A stretch of 64,000 bases of DNA from Ectocarpus siliculosus (Eukaryota > Sar > Phaeophyceae > Ectocarpales > Ectocarpaceae). How positions within the stretch are numbered: position 1 is the stretch's first letter; every line of letters starts with the position of its first letter. The stretch is taken from assembly GCA_000310025.1 (NCBI GenBank), contig FN649750.1, positions 3,940,163-4,004,162 of the forward strand, read 5' to 3'. The position numbers and the translations under genes were made by a program. Positions 13,252 through 23,479 of the stretch are shown piece after piece. The notes under the pieces were generated by a model, which did no database searches, was not told the DNA's origin, and saw only the letters and a list, made by a program, of their open reading frames with translations.

Positions 13252-16220
13252 ATTCGTGTTAGTGTTGTTCAACCCCGCAGTGTCTTCTCGAAAGGTCGGG
13301 GAATGGGCCAATCAACCGGAGCCTGCCTGTGTAGAGGCTCTTGGTGTTGCTGGCCGGGTGCCGCGTTTTTTGCGTGAACACGTGGCCGCTTGTTCGCCCC
13401 TTTTTTCGGCACTCACCCTCGTACGTCTTTTACCGTACCTTAATTTTGGTCGACATAATAGCGGTGTGTAGCGGGGTTATGTCGGACAGACTGCCGTTTC
13501 GAGGAGAATTTGGCGGCGACGGCGGTGGCGGATGGAGCTTTGCCCGCATCGCAGCGCCGCGCTTACCACAATGCTCCATCGTTTGTTTCACTTTTGCAAC
13601 CAACAGGGAGGTGGCCATAAGGCCGCGGCAGGCGGCCGGCGGCAAGGCGGACGGGGAGTGCTTCGCCCGCATCTCGGTGCGCACGCTCCTGGTGAAGAAG
13701 TGGAAGACGACGTACTTCATCTTCGAGCTGCCGGACCTTCTTCTGCTCTACCGCTCGCGAGACGACCACATGTACAACCCCAGGGGGACGATGATCAAGA
13801 AGCGCGTGGAGGTCAAGCACAACCACACGCTCACGCGCCTCAAGCGGAAGGTGGGGGATTGGAGGGGATTGAAGAGGCGGAGGGGGGGGATTCAACCTCC
13901 TTGATGGTTTGTATATTCGTTTATTTTTATGAAGGAGTTCCCTAAATTGGTATCAACCGCGTTAAAGGGCTGCCATTGAAAACACGCCTGTCTCACAGCG
14001 GGCTGAAAAACCCGAACGCGCTTTCTCGCGAAACGGTTCTCAACCGGCAGCGGGGCACAACAGTGGTTTTGTGTGTTTAGTTGTTTCTGCAGTTTTTTTT
14101 CAGCATTGTTTGTGTTTTTTGCTGTTACACTTACCTAACGTCACGCACGCCGGACGACACGTCGGATTCATTTGTTGCTTTCATTTCTGCTGGCTCGCCT
14201 TCGTGTTGGTGCCTTTTTGGTCCTTTCGTCGTTACATACGCCGCAGGTCTACAAGGAGCACGGTTACCTCTGGCACTTCACCCTGGAGGAGCAGATGGAC
14301 TACGGACCTAGCATCGTGGCCAAGTTCGCGCATCACGAGCGCCGGGTGCTGGAGGACCTCGGCCAGAGGGTGAGTGTCCATAGGGAGAGAGGAGGAACGA
14401 CACGTGTGCCTTGTTGTGTGACCGCTTTCCCGCTGCCCAATGAACATACGTCATTGCGTGTGTATCTTTGAATTTCATCGACCGCACTAGCGGGGTTGAC
14501 CAATCAGAGCCGTCGGTTTGTCGTCCGAAAGACGTGCCGTGCCTCTGCGTGGGGAGCACCACGACGGAGCCTTGCAACTCTTTTCGGGATATACGGACTG
14601 TAGCAGCGCTGGCATTGGTGTTGGGAAGGGTGGTAGTCCCTCCCGTCTTGGTCGAGAGGAGTGACCCGCTCACTCTCCGGGAGCATGCCGTACGAGATAC
14701 AAGTTGGCGTTCTCCTACACCCGACATGCCACCCCATTCACCCAGAAGAATAGTCTTGCGTGCGACGTGACTCTCCCGGAATCGATGCAAACCAGTGTCC
14801 CCAAAGTCCCATCCACGCCTCCTTGTCCTCTGATGCAACAACGCAAAAAACAGTTGGCCGAAGCCATCCGAGAGAAGCGGCGCCTACGCCAGCGCTTCAA
14901 CCAGTACGGTGGCTCTGCGAACCACCGCGGTGGTGGCGGTGGCGCCGGAGGCTACGGCGGTCAGGGGGGCGGGGGGCGTCAGCCGTACAGCAACGGCATG
15001 AACAACGGCCGTCGCGGAGAATACGATGAGGCGAGTCACAGGACGGCTCATTACTGAGTTTAGAAGAAGAAGGTGCAAGGTGGAAAGGTATGTAGGCGGA
15101 CTTGCTCTCGCGCTTTCGCTATGTAGCTAGCCGGACGGGTGCGGCGAGGCGAGCCTGTGGCTGGTGCTGTTTGTTGTCTTGTCTTTTTTTTTTTTGTTCT
15201 GACCTGAAGTGTTACCCGTGGCGACCCCCAGGCACGCCGGCAAGCACAGCGTCACCTATGCATAGCAGGAAACATAATTAGAGGACAGGCAGAGGGGGCA
15301 CCGCCAAATCATGTGCGCGTTTGTGTGTGTGAATGCTTTAGCAGCATACCTCACACTTAATCGTTTCATTTTAGTGTGTGTCATCGACCTTATATGAAAT
15401 CATTTCACGTCAGTGTGTGTGTTTTTGTGGCATGGACCACCGACTGCCCAATGAAAAGATGTCGGTCGCCGTGAGGCCTTGAAAACACAGAACTCTTCTG
15501 AAGACCTTATGATCTGGGGGTCTCATGACGGGGGGGGGTCACGAGGTACGGGTGTGTGTGTGTTTTTTTTTTGTTTTTTTCGTGCCGGCTTTGCGTGTTT
15601 GTTTGTTGAGCAACAACCTTGCTATATTGGCCTGCCCACGCATGATCCGTAGCGGGGACGAAAAAGGAGCGCCGACGCCCTGGCGACAGGTGTTGTTGCC
15701 ATTAGAGATCTCGCAACTAGGTCATCGGGGCCCAACATATGGGACCACTCGCACGAGTGCCTTCCTAGGATGGGTGTTTTCGGCGAGCGGGTTTCGGTGC
15801 GAAGCGGCGTGACTGATAGCGTGCGTGTGCTTTTTCAAGACGAAGCTCTCTCTCTCTCTCGGATTCTGTTCCCGTTATCCTTGGCATATACCGCCACCAC
15901 AAGGCTAGCTATCTACCACAGGTTGTACGCGTCACACGCAAGGCAAGGCTGCTGCTCTGCGTGGGTGGCACGTCTCCGACATCGGTTTCGGTACACGCAC
16001 GACGCACGGATTGTCGCGGAAAACCACTCGTGTCGGCGATTGTGTTGACCAGTCGTGTGGGTTTCGATGCATACACGGCATCTCGTTTTTTACGAGTTTC
16101 CTCCCCGCCCAAGAGACGGCTCCTCATTTTTTACGAGCCTCCTCACCTCCCAAACCCTGTTGCGCGATCAATTGCGGGTTTATTTTCCAGGGAGGCAGCG
16201 TAGGAAGGGCTCGCTCATCA

Positions 16221-16261
<41 letters not shown>

Positions 16262-16313
16262 GTCCGCGGCCAGCGAGAGGGACAAGTACGCCAAGTGGGG
16301 ATCGATCTCGTGA
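1756..16313 (+). CDS. Q/G-rich DPF/NPF protein with UIM-like helix and PH-like C-terminus (putative endocytic adaptor), 13 exons
   Basis: Exons: 1756-2099, 5888-6165, 6930-7111, 7643-7838 (start could be 7628), 9016-9491, 10519-10674, 11254-11414, 11867-11936, 12691-12761, 13607-13850, 14247-14369, 14854-15030, 16191-16313. All introns are GT-AG except the last (GC-AG). Phases agree at every junction and the exons sum to 2601 nt (866 aa plus stop). Residues 1-490 are Gln/Gly-rich with polyQ runs and endocytic-type motifs: DPF in exons 3, 5 and 6, and NPF twice in exon 5. Exon 6 is acidic with DDW/DIW motifs. Exon 8 gives a UIM-like helix; exons 10-12 a PH-like domain with a long basic helix. 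DPF binds AP2 ear domains and NPF binds EH domains in known families, so a clathrin/endocytic adaptor is inferred. No ENTH/ANTH domain is visible, which is unusual for an epsin. Intron 1 is long (3.8 kb), so a missed exon is possible. Confidence 0.72.
2100..5887 (+). other. Intron 1 of the Q/G-rich adaptor gene
   Basis: A 3.8-kb intron between donor GTGAGA at 2100 and acceptor TTTCGCAG ending at 5887. Joining the flanking exons directly preserves frame (two bases plus one). Several open frames of 60-200 codons lie inside it on both strands, but none has splice-site support or recognisable domains. It contains a direct tandem duplication at 4981-5164. Confidence 0.5.
4981..5164. repeat. Tandem duplication of about 92 bp
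   Basis: Two adjacent near-identical copies (about 4981-5072 and 5073-5164), each starting near GGCCTAAACATTTTAGCAT and ending GAATGTCTGGAGTACA. They differ by a few substitutions and one inserted T. The repeat sits inside intron 1 of the adaptor gene. Confidence 0.85.
6421..6532. repeat. Compound (GC)n/(GA)n microsatellite
   Basis: An alternating GC block (from about 6426) runs directly into a long GA dinucleotide run broken once by a TGG near 6510. It lies in intron 2 of the adaptor gene. The open frames it creates on both strands (poly-RE, poly-SL) are artefacts. Confidence 0.95.
9016..9491 (+). other. Exon 5 of the adaptor gene: NPF/DPF motif region with polyQ
   Basis: Largest exon (476 nt; phase 1 in, phase 0 out). 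It encodes roughly residues 334-492: a Ser/Thr linker with SDPFAP, a Gly run, two NPF motifs (NNPFQG and ANPFSNQ), a polyQ tract from an uninterrupted CAG run (about 9250-9281) continuing into Q/H/N repeats, and a C-terminal GWDPF. The spacing of short linear motifs in disordered Gln/Gly sequence is typical of clathrin-adaptor tails. Confidence 0.75.
10159..10298. repeat. Six-unit minisatellite (23-24 bp)
   Basis: Six tandem units reading TGTGGATAACCAGCAAGG followed by TGTAC. Two of the first four units have ATTAGCC in place of ATAACC, giving an alternating higher-order pattern. It is in intron 5 of the adaptor gene. Confidence 0.93.
10700..10766. repeat. Intronic (CTG)n and (CTA)n trinucleotide run
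   Basis: About 16 CTG units then several CTA units, starting some 25 bp after the exon 6 donor (GTGAGT at 10675). Read on the minus strand this is CAG, the same unit expanded in the coding exons. A further short (CTG)n lies at about 11499-11522 in intron 7. Confidence 0.93.
11867..11936 (+). other. Exon 8 of the adaptor gene: ubiquitin-interacting-motif-like helix
   Basis: A 70-nt exon joined in phase 2 to exon 7 and ending at donor GTGAGT. It encodes [19 protein letters not shown], an acidic-start amphipathic helix with the core Ala of a UIM; the usual conserved Ser is replaced by Gln. Epsins carry UIMs that bind ubiquitinated cargo, so the position downstream of the DPF/NPF region fits an endocytic adaptor. 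The substituted Ser means ubiquitin binding is not assured. Confidence 0.6.
13607..15030 (+). other. Exons 10-12 of the adaptor gene: PH-like domain and basic helix
   Basis: Exons 13607-13850, 14247-14369 and 14854-15030 encode about residues 646-826. The pattern fits a pleckstrin-homology-like fold: basic [12 protein letters not shown] strand pair, [10 protein letters not shown], a NPRG turn, a KKRVEV strand, [10 protein letters not shown], then a long helix ([11 protein letters not shown]... [14 protein letters not shown]). PH domains usually bind phosphoinositides or proteins at membranes. Assignment is by pattern only. After the helix comes a Gly/Arg-rich tail. Confidence 0.55.
15031..16190 (+). 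other. Proposed GC-AG last intron of the adaptor gene
   Basis: The GAG|GCGAGT junction at 15030/15031 matches a non-canonical GC donor. The acceptor TATTTTCCAG ends at 16190, and the next reading frame is in phase 0 and ends at a stop (16313) in [10 protein letters not shown]. Without this intron translation would stop at 15057 after a short EASHRTAHY tail. Both forms are possible; the pyrimidine-rich acceptor and in-frame coding exon favour splicing. Confidence 0.5.
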
Positions 16314-19067
16314 GATTGCGCGGATGGCCGACGTTAGAAACGTTTTTTTCTTCTTTCTGGCACGTCCTGAAGAGACTTGTCGCACCACCCGTGGGGTGAT
16401 GAAAGGAGAAAAGCTCTTATGGGTGGGTCTGCTTGCTGTCGCACCTTTGGCTTTCGTGCTTCCTGCTATGCTCTCGTTTCTTGATGCTGTCGGTGTTGCG
16501 GTAGCGCTGCGGGTTTGGGGGATATCGGGGGATAACGAACGGAAGCTAGCTGTTGGGCGGCTTCGCCGCAGTAGTTCGGGGAGGCTTGCGTATCCCCCGC
16601 TCTCTTCTCATCGCACGTATGTTATGTATGTTTGTGGCTGTAACGCGGGGTGCTCTGAGAGAACCCACCCCCGCTGTCTCTTGCCATCGTTGTGTTTTTT
16701 TTTTTTTGCGTGTGTGGCCGGCCGTAATGGCCGGGTGCTGAGGGAGAGACAAGACAGGTCCTGTCTCTCTTGGTGGCCGAGCTGGCCAGTAGTACTTCAG
16801 CTGACTCGCTTGAGCATTTCGTTGTGTCGGGCAATTTTTTCGCCAGCGGCTGACCATGTGGGCTCGTTCTTTGTGCACGGGATACGGAGTTAACTTCCTC
16901 ATATGTCTAATTGGTGGGGCTCTGTTTTTGTCTCTCTCTCTCTCTCTCTCCCCCCCTTGGCTCGTGATGCACACTTGCTTTTTTATTGTGTTTGTTGGCG
17001 GGGGCGTGGTCGTCTCGCACGCGTTGTCTATTGTCGAATTATGTTTTTATTTTTCAGGAGGGGGGGTGGAGGGTGGTGAGACTGTAAGATGCGTGCAACC
17101 TTCGTTCTCGACGCCGCAGTGTTTTGGTGGAGCTGGCGGTGGAAGCAACGGCAAAGATATCCATGCTGCACGCACCAGGGTGTGTGTGCACGTGTTGCGT
17201 ATCGTGTTTTCCGTCATGAGGGAGGGACAGACGCGCTGTCTTGGCATCACCCACCGTGCTGTGTGAGGGGAGGTGGTGGTCAGAGGAGATACGACACGAT
17301 CACTCACGCGCACCAGGAGAGTCGGCCGGGGGCATGGGGATGGAGAGGTGTAGACTACTTACGTTTCCGGCATAGTTGTCGCGACGCCGGGTGGTATGTG
17401 ATGGCTTGTCCTGCATTGTACTTTTGTTTGGCAGGTGCTCTCGGGGGGGAAGGGCTGTAAGGGGGAGAACAGCTCCTGGGACTTTTGGTTCATTTCCGTG
17501 CGCTTGCATGACGTGCCGAGAGAGGTGTTGTCCTCAACGCCGTGGCCCCTTTGCATACATTTCGTTTTTCTCTTGTGGGCGGGGAGTTTTTTTTGTGTGT
17601 TTTCTTGGCGTACTGCTGTATCGATGTATGCGAAAGGTTCGGGGATGCGCCACATTTCAACGGGTTTTGGCAGTCGTGTGTGCTGGTGGGGTATCGATCC
17701 ATTTGCAGACATTGGGAGTGGCACATACACATAGTGAGAAGGGATGCGCCTTACGCTCCTTGCCCCTTTTTTTGTTTGCTCGAGCCTGCGCGGTATCGCG
17801 AAATAAGCCGGGGGATGATTTAGATACGATTTTGGTTTGTGTGGAACACCAGCAAATTAATACTGCAAAATTCCGTCTTTTTTGTTGGAAAGATATCGGA
17901 AGATGCAACACCCCTTCGATTTTCCAAGCTCGATATTCCAGCGCTGACAAATGCTGCCAATGCTGGAGCATGTGTGTTTGGAGAGCTCACTTGCTAAATC
18001 ACCCCCGGTTCGTAGGCACTCGATGTGGATGAACCTCAGATCTGTTGGCTCGTCGAATCTCTTGCTGCTATGATCCCTTCAATGTCATTGTAACATTTGA
18101 TCGCTCGCAGACTGAAAGGTGGTCATGTTCCGCAAACTCTGTGGTTGGGTAATGGGCAAGCGTTTCCGATAAGCTTCCCGTTGGATTCGCAACCAACCCC
18201 TTGGCTGCTGGCGGAATTGGCGCACGCAGCAGAAGAAACTCACTGGGCTTGTGAATCGGAAGCCAGGTTGGTTGCGGTCGCCACAACAACCCAAACTGGC
18301 TCTCGCGACTTGGTGGTGCCCCCCCAAGTATTAAGCGTCAACTCGCGTCCCCTCAAAGTTCCTCTCTACATGGAACGGAGTCCGGCCCCTCAGGGCCTGC
18401 AAAGCAAATACATGCAGTTCACAAGTGCCCCGTTCAGCTGGACCCACTACCCAACCCGTTCGTCTCCCACGTACGTGGACATCGTCTTCAGCGAGGAACA
18501 TTCGCTGAGGGTGCTTACGTCTTCCCACGTCCAGCGGTCTTCTACTGTCGTCTCTGTTGGGATGAAGAGAGAGAGAGGGACGAAAAGGTATGACGTCGTG
18601 GGACACGCCGGGTACTCCACGGTGGCTAGGAATCACGTGAAATATTTGTGCTTCATAGTACTAGTTACTGTAGTACTGATGAATCGTCTTCGAAAGAAAA
18701 GTCGTCTACATACGAAACAGTAAACATGATAACTACCAATCAGGGAAGTCCCAATTGGAGGTCAAAAGTTGCTGTCTTTTTGTTATATACGTGATGCGCA
18801 AAAACTACCTGCTGGAATCAATTGTGCTCGAATTCATCTTCAGAAACTACCGGTATACGGTATACGGTACTGACGGGTATGCTTGTACGTGGATGGGGAC
18901 CACGAAATTTCGTTTTTTCGAATGTATCGCATGAATTTTGCTAGAAAAAACGAGTCTTACAACAGTAACACGAAGACTAGTGTACAGTACCGGTTCAAGA
19001 ATCAAGGGCAAACGTTGCACTCTTTGAGTGAGTAACAAAGAGAAAGACCTGTGATGTGTGTTCAGTT
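16314..19067. other. Intergenic region, no supported gene
   Basis: This likely includes the adaptor gene's 3' UTR. It holds homopolymer T runs, a short CT dinucleotide run near 16931, and scattered open frames without splice or domain support. The longest candidate is listed separately at 18097-18723. Confidence 0.5.
18097..18723 (+). CDS. Unrecognised ORF, 208 aa
   Basis: An uninterrupted 208-codon frame with no family I recognise. It is moderately rich in Ser/Thr/Arg and ends in a hydrophobic stretch (about residues 182-196) followed by a basic tail. An overlapping minus-strand frame of about 100 codons covers part of it, and composition does not clearly favour either. It could be a chance frame, an exon or a decayed gene. 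Confidence 0.2.
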   Translation: MIARRLKGGHVPQTLWLGNGQAFPISFPLDSQPTPWLLAELAHAAEETHWACESEARLVAVATTTQTGSRDLVVPPQVLSVNSRPLKVPLYMERSPAPQGLQSKYMQFTSAPFSWTHYPTRSSPTYVDIVFSEEHSLRVLTSSHVQRSSTVVSVGMKRERGTKRYDVVGHAGYSTVARNHVKYLCFIVLVTVVLMNRLRKKSRLHTKQ

Positions 19068-19273
19068 CATCTGAGGAATCTGAACGTCTCTGAGATTGAT
19101 ATGGATACCACCGCTGGGATCTTGGTGGTATCCTGCTTGTAAGCTATCTCTCGCCGCGCATGCCCCATCCAAACCGCACACGGCACCGGCACACCATTGG
19201 TTCGTGTCTCGGGGAAGCAAGATCGACTCATTTGTGGCGATCTCATTGACTCATACACAGCCTTTCATCAACC

Positions 19274-20337
19274 ATGAAGGGTTTTGCGAGCACTATCTGT
19301 TTGCTCCTCGGACTGCTTCTGGCCGGACACACGACGGCGGGAGCACAACAGCAGCAGCAGAAGGAACATGTGGTACAGACATGCGAGGACCTTCCGCCTG
19401 CTGAGCTGAAAGGGACAACCACCCTCTTGAACTCGATCTCGTGCGACCCCCCGGTGGTAAGCTACAGCACAGACAGTATAGTATCGTGTGTACTCATGGT
19501 TTGCTGCCCGGCCTACCTTTCTTTATACTCTTTTTCTCTCTCCGATACTCCCTCGCTGCCTCTGCGGCGGGTTATTACCCGATAATATAATATGCGCCGT
19601 ATCACGTTTCGTCAAGTCAATGATGATGCACTCGAATAACGGGTAGAGGGCGGAGGGCATACCCTAGAGTGGCCTCGTTACTATGGTGCCTGGCGTACTA
19701 AGCAGTGTATTGCGGTGTGTGAGTGAGATTGTCTCCTTCAATGGCGCCTGATCGAATGTTGGGTGCATGTTGTGTGTGGATCCTCTCTCCTACCGTAGCG
19801 TTTGGTCGCTCTTTTTGGCTGCCTTGTCGGACAGATCAAGATTTCCCCCGGAAGCAAGAGAGTTCAGTTCCTCGTTGGCAGCCATGAGTACTACGGCATA
19901 CATGCCGTGGGTATTAGAGGTGTTGGATCCTTGTGAGAAAACGAGAGGCTTCTGTGTGATTTGGGATATTGTATGGTGGATGAGGTGTCTGTCCGACATT
20001 TAGTGCCATTTACCCGCACCGCCCGTTGACCTTTTGCTCTCTTGGCACGATATCCTGTCCTAAAGCTTCTGCACGTGAGGGAGAACGCCTTGCTGCGGTC
20101 GAACGGGGTCGTCGACACGAATGGTATCCACTTCGCTGTGCACGAACACGGTAGTCTGACCGTGCGCGCCTCGGCTGTCGAGATTAAGAGGACCAAGGTG
20201 CGTGTATTTCCGAGATATATTGTTTGAAATGCTGTCCAGCATTTCAGTGTTGTGTTGGCCGCTGGGCTGTGTTGACCGCGACTCTCGTTTTTCTTTCCTA
20301 GGGTAACGTGCCAGGGACCTTCATGTGTGGGAGTTGA
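19274..20337 (+). CDS. Small secreted protein, four-exon model with transposon-derived 3' end
   Basis: Exon 1 (19274-19456) encodes a clear signal peptide (MKGF, then a Leu-rich core, cleavage near AGA-Q) and the start of a Cys-containing mature protein (TCEDLPPAEL). Exons 2 (19835-19906, donor GTGGGT) and 3 (20066-20197) are in phase 0 and encode short beta-strand-like segments (KRVQFLVGSHEYYGIHA; LLHVRENALLRSNGVV). A fourth exon (20302-20337) reads GNVPGTFMCGS then stop, but that sequence is also found in the tyrosine-recombinase element at 45.28 kb, so the original 3' end seems to have been replaced. Function unknown; the product is probably extracellular or in the endomembrane system. Degenerate relatives lie at 38.87, 51.69 and 57.11 kb. 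Confidence 0.5.
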
Positions 20338-20344
20338 TAGGCTT
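20296..20344 (+). pseudogene. 5' fragment of tyrosine recombinase copy 1, left of LTR insertion
   Basis: From TCCTAGGG onward this matches the YR gene at 45.27 kb (QRARDLHVWELI frame) up to GGCTT at 20340-20344, where the LTR retrotransposon begins. The gene resumes at 23480 with a second GGCTT. Upstream sequence belongs to the secreted-protein gene, so the YR copy is 5'-truncated here. Confidence 0.75.
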
Positions 20345-20641
20345 TGTAAGATATACTCGTAGCATAGTAATGTGGTTGAATATGGGGCATGGATCTACGG
20401 AGATTGCAGTTGGTAGATTGCGGAGGAACAGGGAGTTTCTGCTTGGTTTCTTCGGAGATTCGATGAGTGATCTGAATTGCGTGACGGATAGGTGTGGTGA
20501 CGCTCTCTTCGGTTGCTCACTCTCTTTTGTTCTCTGCTGTTCCCTCTTCCCTCTAATACAAGACTTTCCCATCTCGGCCCTCACCGGCCGAGTAGCCTTT
20601 CTTCACAAACCTAAGCTTCGGCCTACCCGGTTTATCCAACA
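20345..20641 (+). repeat. 5' LTR (297 bp)
   Basis: Begins TGTAAGATATACTCG and ends TTTATCCAACA. It contains CT-rich sequence and the inverted CTCACCGGCCGAG near its 3' part. It appears identical to the 3' LTR at 23183-23479, implying recent insertion. Confidence 0.93.
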
Positions 20642-23182
20642 CGCTAGCATTAACGACTTTGTCGAGGGTGATTGGGTAGCACCGATGGGCAGCCGCATGC
20701 GCAGCTGACGACATCCAACCAGACGAAGAGGCCAACAGCGGCGAGGGCCTGCACAGCAGCAGCACCCACAAGACCTACAGCAGCGCTCCCAAGACCTACA
20801 GCAGCGCCATCGTTAGCTGAAGCCCGCCGTCTACTGGGCTTGTAGGCATGAACAGGCACGTGATGACTTGTCAGTTTTCGACTGCTGTCGTTATGTGTAC
20901 ACACACCCATCCATGCGGTGATGCGGTACGCCTACCTACATAGTGCCGTCAGATTCTAAACGCGGTATTACGCCGTGCGGTACTGCCGTCAAACACCAAC
21001 GCTTACTCCAACTCCACCTCCACCCGGTACTGCCGTCAAACTCTCTCTCCAACTTTTTCTCTAGAATAATCGCGGCAACACGCTGCGCGGTAAAGCCGTC
21101 AAACACCAACACTTGCTCAATCGAAACGCGACAAAACGTCGTGCGGTACAGCCGTCAAACTCCACCGCTCGGTCAAAGGCCGACTACCTGTAGCAAATGG
21201 GTAGACACAATCCAGGTTACCAGTAATCCTCAAAAACTGATGCCAGTTTCTAAACTGATGATATTGTGTGTGCGTGTAGCATGGTATTAGAAATAGTATT
21301 GTGCGCATTGTAATGCAGTGATTGGCGAGGTTTTGTGCTTTGTCTTCCTGACAGCCGTGCTGAGACCAACTTTCTCTCGCCGGCAACAACGTGATCAACG
21401 TTTTATCTGGGCTCTTATTGGTAGCTACTTTTTGAGCAGCAGGTTTAGCCTGATCAAAAATGCGTGATCAACGTTTTATCTGGACTTTCTTTCGGTAGCA
21501 GGTTTAACCTGATCAAAAACTTTTCATGTCTTGGTTGTGTTAGCGAGTACCACAGACGTGTGAAGTCTCAGCGACGTGCAACATTGATTGGTACATCCAC
21601 CTTGTTGCAGATTAAAAATCCACAATATTGACGAAATAAATGCTGATTTCCGAATATTGTTATACGTTGTCTTGAGGTTGCTATTTGTTATGAGATTGCG
21701 ATTCCAAAGTTGTGAAAGTTTCGACTTAGGATTGATTACCCTTTGTTTGGAACAGGAGCAGCGGCTGAATTATGATTTTGTGATAGAGGACTAATCAACC
21801 TCCGTTTCAGGATGATATTCAGGTATCTATGTATTGAATTGCAATGTCGCAGTGATCGGTAATTTCAGACAAACATTGCACAAGTAGGGTCCGACGACTT
21901 GAAAGTGTATTTCATTTATTGTTTTTTCTGCTGCAGTCACTACTGTGCAGAACCGGGGGGAATGTTGGTAGTATGTGATTCTCTTCAGTAGTGCTGGTTT
22001 GTTCGGAACTAATCTGCCGCCATCTTCTCCAAACGCGCGACCTGCCCTGCACCACCGCCGAGTCAATCCTCCGGGAGCGACAAATGTTCTTCCCCCACGT
22101 CAGGCGGACGCAAACATCCAAGCTCGAGTCGCGGCCAGCCGGAAAAGATGAAAGACGGAAGGCGACCGCGGCGAAGGCGTGCGAAATATCCGCTGGGGGG
22201 AGAGAAACAATGGCTTGGGCAATGGGTTAGCGCTGGAGCTTGATGGGCCGGCAAATGTAGGATTTTCGAGTGTTATTGTTTTGGTATTGAATTGGAGGAT
22301 TTTCGAGTGTTGATTGTTTTGGTATTGAATTGAAGGGTTTTCGAATGTTCTGTTTTGGTACTGGATTGGATTATATGTTTTGGCATTGAATTTGATTTGG
22401 TTTTGGTGTTCGTCGGGATTTATTTGCAGGAGGATTGTTTTTCTTGGGTTTCGACTGGATGAACATTAAATGTTGTTCTTTTGTTCTATGGTTCAGACTC
22501 CAACCCCTTCTAAACTCACGGGGGCGAATCTCCCAGAGCAGGGGGGCGCGTTGTTCTTTCGGAAGGTATTTACCTGTAGGTGGTACTAGGTTTCTAGAGA
22601 GACACAATAATAGGAATACTCACGTATTTTCTGCGCAAATGATCTTCACGCTGAACGAATGTTTGAGGATGGATGTTGTTTGATCGGACATGTGAGAGTA
22701 AAAAAGGATCCATACCATACCCAGCTGCGTTTTACCTGCAAATGGGCATGTTCATACTTACTTCTGTTTTTGCGAAATTTGTGTTGTCTTTGTAGGATTT
22801 GTAGACGGATGGATGGATGTACTGGAAGCACAACGAAGGCGAATTTCTACGAATTGATCCGTGTTTTCGAAAGTGAACGTAATGACGAGTGTCACAGATA
22901 GGTTTGGTTCGATGGATTGTTTAATGCTTGCAGTTGTGCGGGGGACATTAGTACTTTGCGGGTGTCGTTGCGGTGAAGTACTGAGAAAGGATGGACCAGA
23001 AGAAGAGCGTTTTTTCAGAGAAGGAATGAAGGCGATGAGACAAGACGTGGTGAGTTCAGGAAAATTTGCATCATCGAGTTCTTGGTTATTTGTGTGTCAT
23101 GGAGGAGTAGGATCTACGTTTGGGAAGTAAATGGAATTATATTGACTTGCCGTGTCATTACGATGCATACGAGCAGGGGGGC
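20642..23182 (+). other. Interior of the non-autonomous LTR element
   Basis: It contains short-period repeats: GCCGTCAAAC units at about 20945-21170, a GTGATCAACGTTTTATCTGG duplication at about 21389-21515, and ATTTTCGAGTGTT units at about 22260-22350. A segment at about 22030-22260 resembles about 49055-48790 of the copia element. Remaining frames look non-coding. It ends at the polypurine tract. Confidence 0.7.
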
Positions 23183-23479
23183 TGTAAGATATACTCGTAG
23201 CATAGTAATGTGGTTGAATATGGGGCATGGATCTACGGAGATTGCAGTTGGTAGATTGCGGAGGAACAGGGAGTTTCTGCTTGGTTTCTTCGGAGATTCG
23301 ATGAGTGATCTGAATTGCGTGACGGATAGGTGTGGTGACGCTCTCTTCGGTTGCTCACTCTCTTTTGTTCTCTGCTGTTCCCTCTTCCCTCTAATACAAG
23401 ACTTTCCCATCTCGGCCCTCACCGGCCGAGTAGCCTTTCTTCACAAACCTAAGCTTCGGCCTACCCGGTTTATCCAACA
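23183..23479 (+). repeat. 3' LTR (297 bp)
   Basis: Same sequence as 20345-20641, preceded by GCAGGGGGGC (polypurine tract) and followed by the GGCTT target duplicate. Confidence 0.93.

Noticed and set aside
16324-16893. 189-codon plus ORF after the adaptor gene
   Set aside because: Directly follows the stop; T-rich Phe/Val/Cys content suggests 3' UTR rather than protein.
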